Assembly: GCA_028641055.1 (NCBI GenBank)
Contig: CM054060.1
Span: 317,367,344 to 317,431,343, forward strand
Reading direction: 5' to 3'
DNA: 64,000 nucleotides
Origin: Alopecurus myosuroides
Taxonomy: Eukaryota; Streptophyta; Magnoliopsida; Poales; Poaceae
Both the position numbers and the translations under genes were made by a program. Positions 1-10,505 of this stretch are shown piece by piece (the first letter of the stretch is position 1; every line of letters starts with the position of its first letter). Under the pieces are notes generated by a model. It was not told the DNA's origin. It saw only the letters and a list, made by a program, of their open reading frames with translations, and ran no database searches.

Positions 1-1052
1 GGGATAGAGACCCTTCACGAACCCAACGGCGTATTTCTTCCAATGATAGAGAGGAGTAAGTCCATCCTTGGGAAGTGACGAGGTGTTAATGACATGAACT
101 CGGAACCATCCGTTAGCAAACTCTTCTCCCTCAGCAAACGGACCAAAATCTGGGTAGCCACCAAGAATGATACCAACATCTTTCCATGTGATGTCAAGCT
201 GTCTACCCTTAGTCATCCAAATCATATTACGGTTGGTCTCATTGGAGAGATGAACCGTGGCTAGAAACTGACAAACGAGCTCTTCGTCGAAATCTTGTTG
301 AAGAGTAATAATGGGACCAAGACCAAATTTCTGAATGAGCTCAAGAGCCTCCCCAAAGTACTTGTGATTTCTTTCCATGTGCCCAATACTAATGGCGTGT
401 TGAGGGATGACATTGTCCTTCGACTTCCTCATCAAAATCTCACTATAAATCTGCCCTTGGAAGACGGTGTGAAAGCGTGGATCCTTACCCCGGAATTGGG
501 GCATCAAACGATCACGGGCAACCACATACGGGTTCTCACGCCTTTCCTTCAAGAACATAGCCTCGGACATCTTGGAGGCGGTTGGTGCGGTGTTCCTCCT
601 TGGCAAAGTCTTCTCGGGAGCCGGGAAGCGCTTGCGCTTGCCTTGAGAGCTGTCAAGTTCTGCTTGAATCTCATCCACGGGTTGAGGCTTGCGGCGGCCG
701 GTGGTCTTGTACCGTTTCCCTTTTCCCTTGGAACCGGAAGCATCTAAGAGAGAAAGCAAGGAGATCATGAACAAAGAGTAATGCTCGAGTTGGCAAGGCA
801 CGCACAAAACCAAGAAACCTAGATACACGGGGTGTTAGGGTTGAATAATCTAGGGTTAGGGCAAAAACTCCCAACAACCGCAACGATTCAAGCCTAACAA
901 GCCTTACCTAGGTTACTAGGGTTTGTACTTGAGAAATTCCACTCCTAAAACTCCAAATCCACGAATCTAGAGGCAAAGAACATGAACTCCTATGCATCCC
1001 ATCCATCAACTAGATGAGAGATAAAGAGAGAGCACGTACACGCGTCATCCAT
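1..1052 (-). CDS. Env-position gene of Sirevirus B, two exons, 3' end outside window
   Basis: Reading minus, an open frame runs from 743 to the window edge. It begins right after a splice acceptor (polypyrimidine run, then AG at 745-744). A fitting first exon lies at 1052-1040: an ATG plus 13 nt, followed by GTACGT, a strong plant donor. The predicted intron is 1039-744 and the phase matches. The product starts with a basic, Pro/Lys-rich stretch and then has a region with WMTKG and ILGGY motifs, similar in pattern to the protein at 15062-17178 in element A and to ORF1-like proteins of Athila elements. No signal peptide or membrane segment is visible in the part present. The upstream sequence is CT-rich and looks like a 5' UTR. 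Function is unknown; position (after pol) is where env-like genes of Sireviruses lie. The C-terminus is off-window. Confidence 0.6.
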
Positions 1053-1249
1053 GGTGAAAAAGGAGGGAGGGAAGGTTCCCGGAGCGTCCCAAGGCGAGGA
1101 GATGGCCTTCCCGCGGTGGAGCACTCGAATCCGGCGGCGAAAAGCTTGGGGCGGCGGCGATTCTTGAGGAGGAAGATGGGGGCGGGTGGGGGAAAGTGAA
1201 AGTGGATCTCACTTACCCCCGCACGCCCATCACTTATCCACAGAAATTT

Positions 1250-1500
1250 TCCGCCGGCGGAGCCTCCGGTGGATTCACCGGAGCCTCCGCTCCCACCAGC
1301 GGAGCCTCCGGTGGTTCGCACCGGAGCCTCCGCTCCCTGTCCCAAAACAATTAAGTTTTGGCCCGCTGAGCCACTGTGGGCCAGCGGAGCATCCGGTGGT
1401 GTTCCGGTGGACAGGACCAGCGGAGCCTCCGGTGGGTTCACCGGAGCCTCCGCCCTTGGCAGCGGAGCCTCCGGTGGATGCACCGGAGCCTCCGCTCAAC
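1250..1500 (-). repeat. GC-rich palindromic repeat cluster upstream of B env-position gene
   Basis: About eight copies of a palindromic word built on CGGAGCCTCCGGTGG and its complement CACCGGAGCCTCCGC, in alternating orientation. The same words fill the U3-side part of B's LTR (25750-26290). The block at 1256-1293 is identical to 26247-26284. Reading frames through the cluster are compositional artefacts. A regulatory role is inferred from the duplicate in the LTR next to its TATA box. Confidence 0.8.
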
Positions 1501-1886
1501 CAAATTTTCGCGCGCCAAGATTGGAAAAACACGAGCAATTCGATGGATGCATTGGTTTGGACAAAGGAGGCTTGGGTTGGAAAAACGTCACTGATATACG
1601 AGAGACATTACTCGAAGGGGTCCACAAAAAGCAACAAAAAGATAGAAGACCGAACCCGTACGAGTTGTCAAGACGGAGATATGATAAGCGTGAAAGATCC
1701 AAAACAAAAAATGGTCGGTGGCCGAGGCCACCATGTTTGAGTGTGTAACTTGGCACCGCGAAGATATATCTTGGGTCCAAAATTACTACTCACAATTAAG
1801 CACAATAAGTCACAAATGACTAGATATGCAATGATGATTTAATTTTCGCATAATAGGAGGAGTGCATATTCATGAGTTGAGTAGTG

Positions 1887-1896
1887 CTCCCCCTAT
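1887..1896 (-). promoter_or_regulatory. Polypurine-tract-like motif after B pol
   Basis: On the minus strand this reads ATAGGGGGAG, shortly downstream of the pol stop (1954). It corresponds to the first of several such motifs at the same position in element A (13911-13920). Repeated GGGGGAG polypurine motifs in the 3' non-coding part are a known Sirevirus trait. Confidence 0.6.
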
Positions 1897-1953
1897 GTCC
1901 ATGCCTACATCTAAGCCTAATAGCATGCATAATGAGGGTAGATATGCAAGGTT

Positions 1954-4900
1954 TCAAGTGAAGTTGGAGGAATCTATGACATTTAGTTCATTCCTCAAAG
2001 CTCGAAATCTTGGTTCATCAAGGGCCTTCGTGAAGATATCGGCAAGTTGATCCGTTGTGGAGACATATGAGAGATCAATATCACCTTTCTCAACATGATC
2101 CCGAATGAAATGATGACGGATCTCAATGTGCTTCGTCTTGGAATGAAGAACCGGGTTGTAGGCGATCTTGATAGCACTCTCATTGTCACAAAGAAGAGGC
2201 ACCTTGTCAAAATGAATACCATAATCCTTCTAGGTTTGCCTCATCCATAGCAATTGGGCACAACAACTTGCCGCGGAGATATACTCGGCCTCGGTGGTGG
2301 AGAGAGCAATGCAATTTTGCTTCTTAGAAGACCAACATACCAAGGAGCGACCAAGGAATTGACAACCCCCGGATGTGGACTTCCTATCTGTCTTCTCTCC
2401 CGCATAATCCGCATCCGAGTATCCAATGAGCTGAAAGCTTGAACCCTTGGGGTACCAAAGACCGAAGTTTGGGGTATGAACTAGATATCGAAAGATCCGT
2501 TTCACAGCTTCCAAATGACTTTGCCTTGGGGAGGCTTGAAACCTTGCACATTTACCTACGCTATACATGATATCGGGTCTAGATGCACAAAGGTAGAGCA
2601 AAGAGCCAATCATGGAGCGGTATACCTTTTGATCTACCTCTTTACCGTTGGGGTCGGGTTTCAAGTCGGTGGTGGTGGACATAGGAGTCTTCATAGGTTT
2701 GGCATCATTCATATTAAACCTCTTGAGCATGTCTTGAGTGTATTTGGCTTGTTTGATGAAAGTCCCTTCATAATATTGATTTACTTCAAAGCCAAGGAAG
2801 AATTCCAACTCTCCCATCATAGACATCTCAAACCTATCGGTCATAAGCTTGCAAAACTCCTCATTGAACAAGGTGTTAGTAGACCCAAAAATGATGTCAT
2901 CCACATAGAGTTGGCATATGAACAAGTCACCTCCAACCGTCTTGGTAAAGAGGGTGGGATCGATTAAACCAACATTAAACCCGCGATCTACTAGAAACTC
3001 TCTAAGGTGCTCATACCACGCACGTGGAGCTTGTTTAAGTCCATAGAGCGCCTTATCAAGTTTATAGACATGATCGGGGTGGTTGGGATCCTCGAAACCC
3101 GGAGGTTGCTTGACATATACTAACTCATTAATGGGACCATTAAGGAAAGCACTTTTGACATCCATTTGTTGTAACTTGAAGTTATGATGAGATGCATAGG
3201 CAAGTAAGATACGAATGGATTCAAGGCGAGCTACGGGGGAAAAAGTTTCACCGAAATCGATACCTTCGACTTGAGAAAAACCTTGGGCCACCAATCTTGC
3301 CTTGTTGCGAATGACAATGCCATCTTTGTCTTGCTTGTTCTTGAACACCCATTTGGTGCCAATGACATTTTTGCAATCCTTGGGTCTTGGCACTAATTTC
3401 CACACTTTGTTGCGCTCGAAGTTATTGAGTTCATCATGCATGGCTTCAAGCCAATCTTGATCTTCGAGAGCTTCATATACCTTCTTGGGTTCAATGAAGG
3501 AGACAAAAGCATGAGCCTTGCTAAAATCCGCCAATTGCCTTCTAGTGACCACTCTTCCACGAACTTGTCCAAGAATCATGTCCTCCGTATGACCCGCTCG
3601 TTCAAGATTCTCTAGCCTTCTCTTTGCTCTACGAGCTAGTATCTCCTCCAAAGATTCCTTGGATATTGATTGAAAATCACCTTCTTCATCGGAGACATGT
3701 CCATCTTGATTTCGTCCTTGATCAAAGATGGGTGATGAGTCACCACTAGGTTGAGCGTTCTCAACAATAATAGAATCTTGATCATGATTTAGATGTGTTG
3801 CTTGGCCTTGTTCATTAGCTTGGCCTTGATAGTTGGCTTGAGGGCTTGGTGCATCTTGTTGCATAGCTTGATCATCAATGGGTGTAGTCAATGGCTCCAC
3901 TTGAGTGGGGCATAGTCCTTCTCCCTCCGTCATCCAGTAACCCTCAATGGGAATTATTTCACCAATCCCCATTCTTCTTATGACGATGGGAGGAATTGCA
4001 TCTCCTACAACACCATGATCTATACGCCCCCCTTGGGAGCCGTTGTCCTCATCAAACACTACGTCTATAGCTTCTTCAACTTGCCCGGTGGACTTGTTGT
4101 AGACTCTATAGGCGTGAGCATTCGTGGCATAGCCAACAAAGATACCCTCATAAGATCTAGTCTCAAATTTTGACAACCATTTTCCTTTCTTGCGAATGAA
4201 GCACTTGCAACCGAAGACTTTGAAATAAGATACATCCGGTTTCTTGCCCGTGAGAATCTCATAGGGAGTCTTGTTCAAGATCTTGAGAAGATAGAGCCGA
4301 TTGGTAGCATGACAAGCGGTGGAGACGGCTTCAGCCCAAAAGTTATAGGGAGAAGAGAACTCCGCAATCATAGTCCTAGCCGCATCCATCAAAGTCCGGT
4401 TCTTTCTCTCTGCAACACCATTTTGTTGAGGGGTATAGGGAGTGGAATATTGATGAGCAATGCCTTCTTCACTAAGAAAACCCTCAACAGTGTAGTTCTT
4501 GAACTCCGAGCCATTATCACTCCGAATGGCCAAGATGGTAGCATTGTGTTGGCGCTCCACTAGAGTGATGAACTCGATGACTCTATTTTGAGTTTCACTT
4601 TTCCTCTTGAAGAAATACACCCAACAATATCTTGAATAATCATCCACAATCACCAAGCAATACTTTTTTTCCTCCGAGGCTATCATAAGATAGTGGGCCA
4701 AAGAGATCTAAGTGAATGAGATCGAGAATTCTTGTGGTGGAGATAGTTGTCTTGGTTGGGTGTTGTTCTCCATGTTGCTTCCCAAAGGTACAAGAGCTAC
4801 ACACACGATCTTTAGCAAACTTAGCTTTGGTTAGTCCTATAACGTGATTGCCACTTTGGAGGTCATGTAACATTCTCATATTGGTGTGGGCTAGTCGGCG

Positions 4901-5325
4901 ATGCCAAAGCCATCCCACATCAACTTTAGCCATTAGGCATGTCGCGGCACACGTGTCTTCTTTAGAGAAGTCCACTACATACATGCCGTTCTCGACAAAC
5001 CCAACAAAGGCTACTTTAAGAGAAGTCTCCCAAGTGACAATCACACTCTCTTTATTAAAGAACGAGGTAAAACCACAATTTGCAAGTTGAAGAACGGACA
5101 TCAAGTTATAGCCAAGGGACTCAACAAGGAGAACATTCTCAATTGATAAATCATTTGAGATAGCTACTTTTCCTCGTCCCAATACCTTAAGCTCGGACTT
5201 GTCACCAATTGTAACGCAATTGAGATGTGGTAGAGGAGGTTCAATATTACTTATTGCGTCATGGCTTCCGGTCATGTGTTGGGATGCACCACTATCCACT
5301 GTCCATCTATGTGCTCCGGAAGCGT
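1954..5325 (-). pseudogene. Sirevirus B pol (protease, integrase, RT, RNase H), broken
   Basis: Ty1-copia pol in the order protease, integrase, reverse transcriptase, RNase H. Visible motifs: protease DSG followed by HMTGS near 5290; integrase zinc region WLWHRRLAH with CSSC; catalytic integrase pattern [10 protein letters not shown] and [18 protein letters not shown]; RNase H DADYAGE and STEAEYISA. Two lesions are seen against element A: a 7-A run on the minus strand at 4664-4670 that is one base too long shifts the frame in the integrase, and a TAG stop at 2230-2232 cuts RNase H before its last ~90 residues, which remain open to 1954. The pol frame opens just after a TAG and is +1 relative to gag, exactly as in A. 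The copy cannot make a full polyprotein. Confidence 0.9.
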
Positions 5326-5339
5326 TTCCCTACAAGAGA

Positions 5340-6621
5340 TCAATTTCTTGATTTAGGTACCCATCCTTCAATGGGTCCTCTTTTGTTAGTCACAAGGGTC
5401 TTAGGAACCCAAATAGTCCAATGATAATCATCACCATAAGAAGTACCAACGTATTTAGCATAAACATGTCCATCTCTAGATTTCATAAGAACATAAGATG
5501 GGTTATATTTTCCGGCAAAATCATTATGAGTGATGCTCCCCCTAGAGGTATCACCACCCATAATGGCGTTGGTCTCCTTTTCTTTGGGCACCTCACCCTC
5601 TTTCACAAAGATAACATTTTTGGTGGGAGAGGTGACACTCTTGGATTTCTTCTTTGACTTGGAAACAAAACCAAGTCCCTCTTTTCCTTTCTTGGCACCT
5701 TGAGAGCTTATTGCATCATTGAGAATTCTTTCCTTCCCTACAATGTTAGTTGTAGTAGAAGAGGTAGGCATAATAACAATGCTATTTGATGAAGATGCAA
5801 CGTGCTTATTAGATTGTTGAGCTAGAAGCTTGATTCGAGACTTAGCAAGTTTGTCATGAATTTCTTTGAGAGATGCAAACTCCCCTTTTAGTTTGTCATG
5901 TTCCTCGACAAGTTTTTCATGGGCTATTCCTAGCTTTAACTCTTCCTCTTCAAATTCTTTAAGTAAAACAAGAGATTTGGCATGTTCTTTCTTAAGCTTA
6001 GCAAGAGATTTCTCGTTATCTTTTCTAAGCTTTGAAACACTAATAGCATACGTCTCTTATAGACTAGATAGTTTCTCTTCAAGAGAGGCTCTCATGGATC
6101 TCTCCTTTTCAAGAGCCTTGATGAGTTCGTCATCATGATTATCATTGCTACCGCCATGGTTCTCTAAGGTCATGATGATCTCCTCCTTCTCATCGATGAG
6201 GGAGTTAGCCTCATCATGTTGCCTTAGGAGAGCTTTTACCTTTTCTTTAGTTTCACCTTCAAGACTACGCAACCAAGATCCTAGGTTCTTGGCCTCCTCA
6301 TCATCAACAATGTTTTCTACACAATCCAATAATGAGGGAGAGCTAGTGATAATAGACTTGGAGGTGGAAGATATTACAGCGGTGGCTTTTGCCATGAGAC
6401 ATGTAGGTCGGATCGATGCCTTATCATTGGGAGATTCAAATAGAGAGACCGATGAAGAGGAAGTCGTAGCTATGGCGACGTGGGCGACACCTACGACTTC
6501 ATCTTCTACTTCATCTCCGGAGTAGTATGTTTCCAATGTTGGGCCCTCTTGAAAATATAGAGCCCTTGAGACTCTTCTAGCGAGGTTCTTGTTTTGTGGA
6601 GCTTTGTTCTTGTCCTTGCGA
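5340..6621 (-). pseudogene. Sirevirus B gag, C-terminal part
   Basis: This is the downstream part of B's gag. Its frame continues directly from the N-terminal part at 23574-24959 once element A and one copy of the 5-bp duplication are discounted. It encodes an acidic segment, then a long Lys/Glu/Leu-rich region (about 5800-6350) with heptad character, probably coiled coil, and ends with the WVPK motif that also closes gag in element A. A TAA at 6057-6059 interrupts the coiled-coil frame, so even before A inserted this gag may already have been shortened, or it decayed afterwards. The frame ends at 5340. Confidence 0.85.
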
Positions 6622-6626
6622 ACAAG
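6622..6626. repeat. Target-site duplication of element A, left (ACAAG)
   Basis: ACAAG directly precedes the TG of A's 5' LTR. The identical ACAAG follows the CA of the 3' LTR at 23569-23573. A perfect 5-bp duplication shows that A is one complete insertion. Confidence 0.95.
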
Positions 6627-6833
6627 TGAAAGAACATAAGTTCTAAATCCTGTTTTGAGTGTTTGATTACAACATATAGATGGACTAATGTGCTTTGCTA
6701 AGTGTACTCAGAAAATATCGACCCGTAAATATCATACAAAGCTAAGCAATGAGTGAGAAAAAGTTACGGGAAAAGATGAGGAAGAGGAGAAAAGAAACGT
6801 CGAAGAAAAGGGAAAAAGCGACGAAGGAATAGG

Positions 6834-7160
6834 GGTGGCCGGCCTCCAGGCCGGGCTGGCAGCGCCCCATGCCGGCCCCAGGCCGGCTCCCAGGCTGGGC
6901 GGTTCGGGTGGGGGGCCGGCCTCGCTCCTCTGCCCCCGCCGGCCCCAGGCCGGCCTCCAGGCCGGGGCGCCCGGGTGGGGGTCCGGCCTCCCCCAGCCCC
7001 ACGCCGGCCCCAGGCCGGGCTGGCTGCGCCCACGCCGGCCCCCCCACTGGCGCCCACTCCGGCCCCAGGCCGGCCCCCAGGCCGGGGTGGGTTTGGCCCG
7101 GCCCTGGTTGCCTCCAGGCCGGCCAGGCCGGCCCCCAGGCCGGGGTGGGGCGCAGGAAAG
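6834..7160 (+). repeat. GC-rich CCGGCCCCAGGCCGG repeat cluster in A 5' LTR
   Basis: Dense repeats of near-palindromic words such as CCGGCCCCAGGCCGG and CTCCAGGCCGGGGCGC, directly upstream of the TATA box. The 3' LTR copy differs here by small insertions and deletions, whereas the rest of the LTR is nearly identical, so the cluster is locally unstable. Related words recur at 14535-14800. Confidence 0.85.
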
Positions 7161-7198
7161 GTGAAATGACCCCCTAACGGCCGTATTTTCGACATGGG

Positions 7199-7206
7199 TA
7201 TAAATA
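7199..7206 (+). promoter_or_regulatory. TATA box of A 5' LTR
   Basis: TATAAATA about 40 bp after the GC-rich cluster, at the expected place for the LTR promoter. The same box is present in the 3' LTR at 22768-22775. Confidence 0.75.
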
Positions 7207-7996
7207 CATGGTCTCCACTTACCTCCTAGCTTTGTCAATCCCACCCACACTCTCTCTCACCACCATTGATTGACCAAGCTCAAGCTCAAGAACAAGATCT
7301 CCACAAATCCCCAACCAAAGCTCGTGATACTTTGGGATTTGAAGGAGACACCCCCGATCTACAACTCCACCAAGTCGATTAGAAATCCACCCACTCATCC
7401 CATAGGGATCTTGTCATTCTTAGTTCATTGGAGCTAGGAATCTTGTTGCTCTTCGTTCATCGGAGCTCGGAGCCTTGTTGATATCCCCGGTGCTTTTGTG
7501 CCCGTGGATCTTGCTTCTCGGAGTCTTGGCGGCTCTCGGGATTTGGTGAGGACCCTCCAATCTTGTGGAGTGTGCCTCATCCTTGTAAAGGTTCTAGTTG
7601 TCAACCTCAACGGCAACATAGTGATTTGAGCCTATCCACATCGGTGGAAGGACTAGAAGGAGATACGGTGTGGCATTTGAGGCCTACTCGGTGTTCCACT
7701 TTGGTGGCACCGCACCGCTCCAACGGAGATTAGCTTCCATTGGGAAGTGAACTTCGGGATAAATCTCCGCGTCATTATGTTCGGTTATTCCTCAACTTAC
7801 CTTTACTTGTTACTACTAGCTTAGTCATATTACTCACCTTGTGCTAGTTGTAATTGCTCAACATATAGGATTGTCCATCTAGTCGCATACTCTAGATAAT
7901 CTATATTTGAGCTTTGCCTTGTTAACTTGAAAAAGAAGTTAAAATTTGTAGTTAACCTATTCACCCCCCCTCTAGTTAACCTCTCGATCCTTCAAT

Positions 7997-8008
7997 TGGT
8001 ATCAGAGC
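7997..8008 (+). promoter_or_regulatory. Primer-binding site (initiator Met tRNA), element A
   Basis: TGGTATCAGAGC starts three bases after the LTR ends. It is the standard plant Ty1-copia PBS complementary to the 3' end of initiator methionine tRNA. Confidence 0.95.
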
Positions 8009-8053
8009 CTCGTCTCTTTATAAAAGGCTTTACCGCCTAAAGAGGAGGTAAGG

Positions 8054-10495
8054 ATGGCCGATGATCCCGTCACCATGGATGGGATTCAAAAGCTAATCCA
8101 AACTATGATTGAATCTTCCGAGAAGAAGATGGAGGGATTAATAAAAGAATTGACATCTCCATCTAAGAAACCTAGTGAAAAGATTATCTTAGATGAACAT
8201 GGAAACCCCTTGCCAACTAAAGAAGGAAGTGATACAACTTCACCTTTAAATAATGGTGCACCATCAAATGGTAGTGGTGGCAATTCTTTTGGCTATGCAT
8301 ACAACAATGCTCCTAATGTTCAACATCCGCATGTTTCTAATCTTGGTCCACCTCCTTTGGTGGATCGGCATCGTTTTACTAATTGGAAAGCTTCCATGAA
8401 GTCTTACATGTGCAGCTCTTCAATGCAAATATGGAGAATTGTTGAAAAAGGGTATGAGCCAAAGGACCCCGCAAATCTAAGCTCAAGTGACATCATAGAT
8501 GAGCAACTCAACGCTCATGCTTTGCACATGTTGGAGAGGGCAATGGAAAAGGAAGGAGTTGAGCACATTCGGTCCTTCACTAGTGCAAAGAAAGCTTATG
8601 ATGGTCTTGTTGATATGTTTGACGGCAATGTCAACCTCCAAAGGTCCAAGAGGTCAATCATTCAAATAAAAGTTGAACACTTTCATTTGGGCGATGGAGA
8701 GAACATAGAAGACATGTTTAGAAGACTCAAGGCTCTTGTAAATGATATGAGAGATAGTGGATTCACGGATTGTACGGAGAATTGGGTCAAGGAGAAACTC
8801 CTACTCACCTTAATGCCATACAATGAAAACATGGTGATGAATGTACAAGCAAGGGCCGACTATTTGGACCTATCCCCCAATGATGTCTTAGGTCTTTTTA
8901 TCACTCTCAAGGTCATGAAACAAACCTCCGATGATGTCATGGCCCGTGTGAACGGAGCAAAGAAAGCATCTCTTGCCTTGAAGGCCAAGGTCATTCCCCA
9001 TGAAGATAATGACTCGAGTGATGATGGTGGCTCTACGCATGAGGTCTCCGAGAAAGAAATGAGGACATCACATGAAGAATGCTTGGCTCTTGCTCAACAC
9101 AAGTGGTGGAAGAAAGGAGACTTTAGATCCAATGCCACCAAGAACAAAGGGAAGGAATCCTCGAGAACGAAGAAAGCAAGAACTTTCTTCAATTGTGGAG
9201 ATTCCGAGCACTTCGTTGCCGAGTGCCCCTTCAAGAGTAGAATTGAGAATGGAGGAAGACTTATCAAGAAATCCACCTTCATTCCCAAGTCCAAGAACTT
9301 CATCAAGAGAGGCCCTCCGAGGGCAATGATTGCTAAAGAAGTCGAGTACACCTCTGGTGGTGAAGAGAGTGATGGTGAAGGCGAACAAGTAGGTATGGCG
9401 GCCATGGCTAGGGGCGTCATACCTCCTAACTTAATCTCTCTCTTCTCCAACCCAAATGACAACAAGGGCCCCTCGATTCACAAGTGCTTCATGGCCAAGG
9501 GTATACCCCCAAAGGTGACTCCTACACTTAAACTTGCTAACTCCTCTATTCCTTCACTACTAAATTGTGTCGAGGAAGACCCCTTGACAAACTTTGTTGA
9601 AAAACTAGAAGGAGAAACTAAATCCATCTTTGTCTCTCTCATGGATCAATTAAGTGAGGCACATGGCCTCATTGATGAACATGAGGAGAGAATAATGTTA
9701 CTTGAAAAGTTTGCTCGTGATGATGCTAGTAAAATTGAGGAGCTTGAGAAAGCTCTAGATGAATCACATTGCCTTAAAGAAAGCATTGAAGAAACCTTTG
9801 CAATTGACATAGCTAAAGTTAAACTTGATTGTCAACATGCTTTTGCTAAGGTAACGGAATTCATGAGTTTAAATGATGCAACTAACCAAGGGTATAATGA
9901 ACTCATTAAGGATTTTGATAAGCTTAAAATTGATCATCGTACTATCTCAAATGAGCTCAAAACCTTAAAAGGAGTTAGAATTGTGAATGAAAACTCTTGT
10001 GCTACTAACCCTTTGTGTGTCAAGGCAACTCTCATTGAGGAGAACAATAGGTTGAAGGCACAACTCAACAAAGGCCTTGCCACATGCATCCAAGGCCAAA
10101 AGAACCTCAATGATCTTTTGAGTAATCATAAGAGAGTTGTTAGTAAAGAAGGCCTTGGTTTTGGTTCCACATCGAAGGTGGCCTACAAGAAGAAGTCAAC
10201 TCCCTCCACTAACTCTATTGTCTTTGTGAAGGAGGGGGAGTTGGCTAATGAGGAAGATGAGTTTGATATTATTGCTAAAAGTATTGTTCCTAAGGACACT
10301 ACTACTCACAACAACTTTGCGGGAAAATATAACCCATCCTATGTGCTTCTTAAATCTATTGATGGTCATGTTTATGCAAAGTATGTAGGAACCTCATATG
10401 GTGATGATTACAAGCATGCTATTTGGGTTCCCAAGACCCTTGTGACTAACAAAAAAGGACCCATCCAAAAATGGGTACCTAAGACAAGAAGTTGA
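8054..10495 (+). CDS. Gag of Sirevirus A
   Basis: Capsid/nucleocapsid protein of 813 residues that would form the virus-like particle. The first ATG after the PBS was chosen. A gag core lies at roughly residues 100-330 (FTNWKASMKSYM at its start). A zinc knuckle follows near 379-391, but its first Cys is replaced: it reads FNCGDSEHFVAEC where the pattern is C-x2-C-x4-H-x4-C. The second half (about 520-700) is Glu/Lys/Leu rich and probably coiled coil, as usual for long Sirevirus Gag. It ends with WVPKTRS and TGA. Element B encodes the same architecture with an intact knuckle. The lost Cys could weaken RNA binding. Pol follows in the +1 frame without overlap. Confidence 0.93.
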   Translation: MADDPVTMDGIQKLIQTMIESSEKKMEGLIKELTSPSKKPSEKIILDEHGNPLPTKEGSDTTSPLNNGAPSNGSGGNSFGYAYNNAPNVQHPHVSNLGPPPLVDRHRFTNWKASMKSYMCSSSMQIWRIVEKGYEPKDPANLSSSDIIDEQLNAHALHMLERAMEKEGVEHIRSFTSAKKAYDGLVDMFDGNVNLQRSKRSIIQIKVEHFHLGDGENIEDMFRRLKALVNDMRDSGFTDCTENWVKEKLLLTLMPYNENMVMNVQARADYLDLSPNDVLGLFITLKVMKQTSDDVMARVNGAKKASLALKAKVIPHEDNDSSDDGGSTHEVSEKEMRTSHEECLALAQHKWWKKGDFRSNATKNKGKESSRTKKARTFFNCGDSEHFVAECPFKSRIENGGRLIKKSTFIPKSKNFIKRGPPRAMIAKEVEYTSGGEESDGEGEQVGMAAMARGVIPPNLISLFSNPNDNKGPSIHKCFMAKGIPPKVTPTLKLANSSIPSLLNCVEEDPLTNFVEKLEGETKSIFVSLMDQLSEAHGLIDEHEERIMLLEKFARDDASKIEELEKALDESHCLKESIEETFAIDIAKVKLDCQHAFAKVTEFMSLNDATNQGYNELIKDFDKLKIDHRTISNELKTLKGVRIVNENSCATNPLCVKATLIEENNRLKAQLNKGLATCIQGQKNLNDLLSNHKRVVSKEGLGFGSTSKVAYKKKSTPSTNSIVFVKEGELANEEDEFDIIAKSIVPKDTTTHNNFAGKYNPSYVLLKSIDGHVYAKYVGTSYGDDYKHAIWVPKTLVTNKKGPIQKWVPKTRS

Positions 10496-10505
10496 TTCAT
10501 TGTAG

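Larger units (their letters stand above)
6627..7994 (+). repeat. 5' LTR of element A
   Basis: Starts TGAAAGAACA and ends CGATCCTTCA. It contains a GC-rich cluster (6834-7160), a TATAAATA box at 7199-7206, and a conserved C-run followed by CTCTAGTTAACC near the end. That last block also appears near the end of B's otherwise different LTR. The 3' LTR copy is at 17774-23568. Confidence 0.95.

Noticed and set aside
1010..1748. Several 60-180 residue frames across 1010-1748
   Set aside because: They run through palindromic repeats and the 5' leader of B's env-position gene and have no family motifs.
6732..7250. Long overlapping reading frames on both strands in the GC-rich cluster of A's LTR (also 14311-15045, 22420-22820)
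   Set aside because: They are Pro/Gly/Ala/Arg-rich in every register, follow the repeat unit, and change with indels between LTR copies; compositional artefacts.
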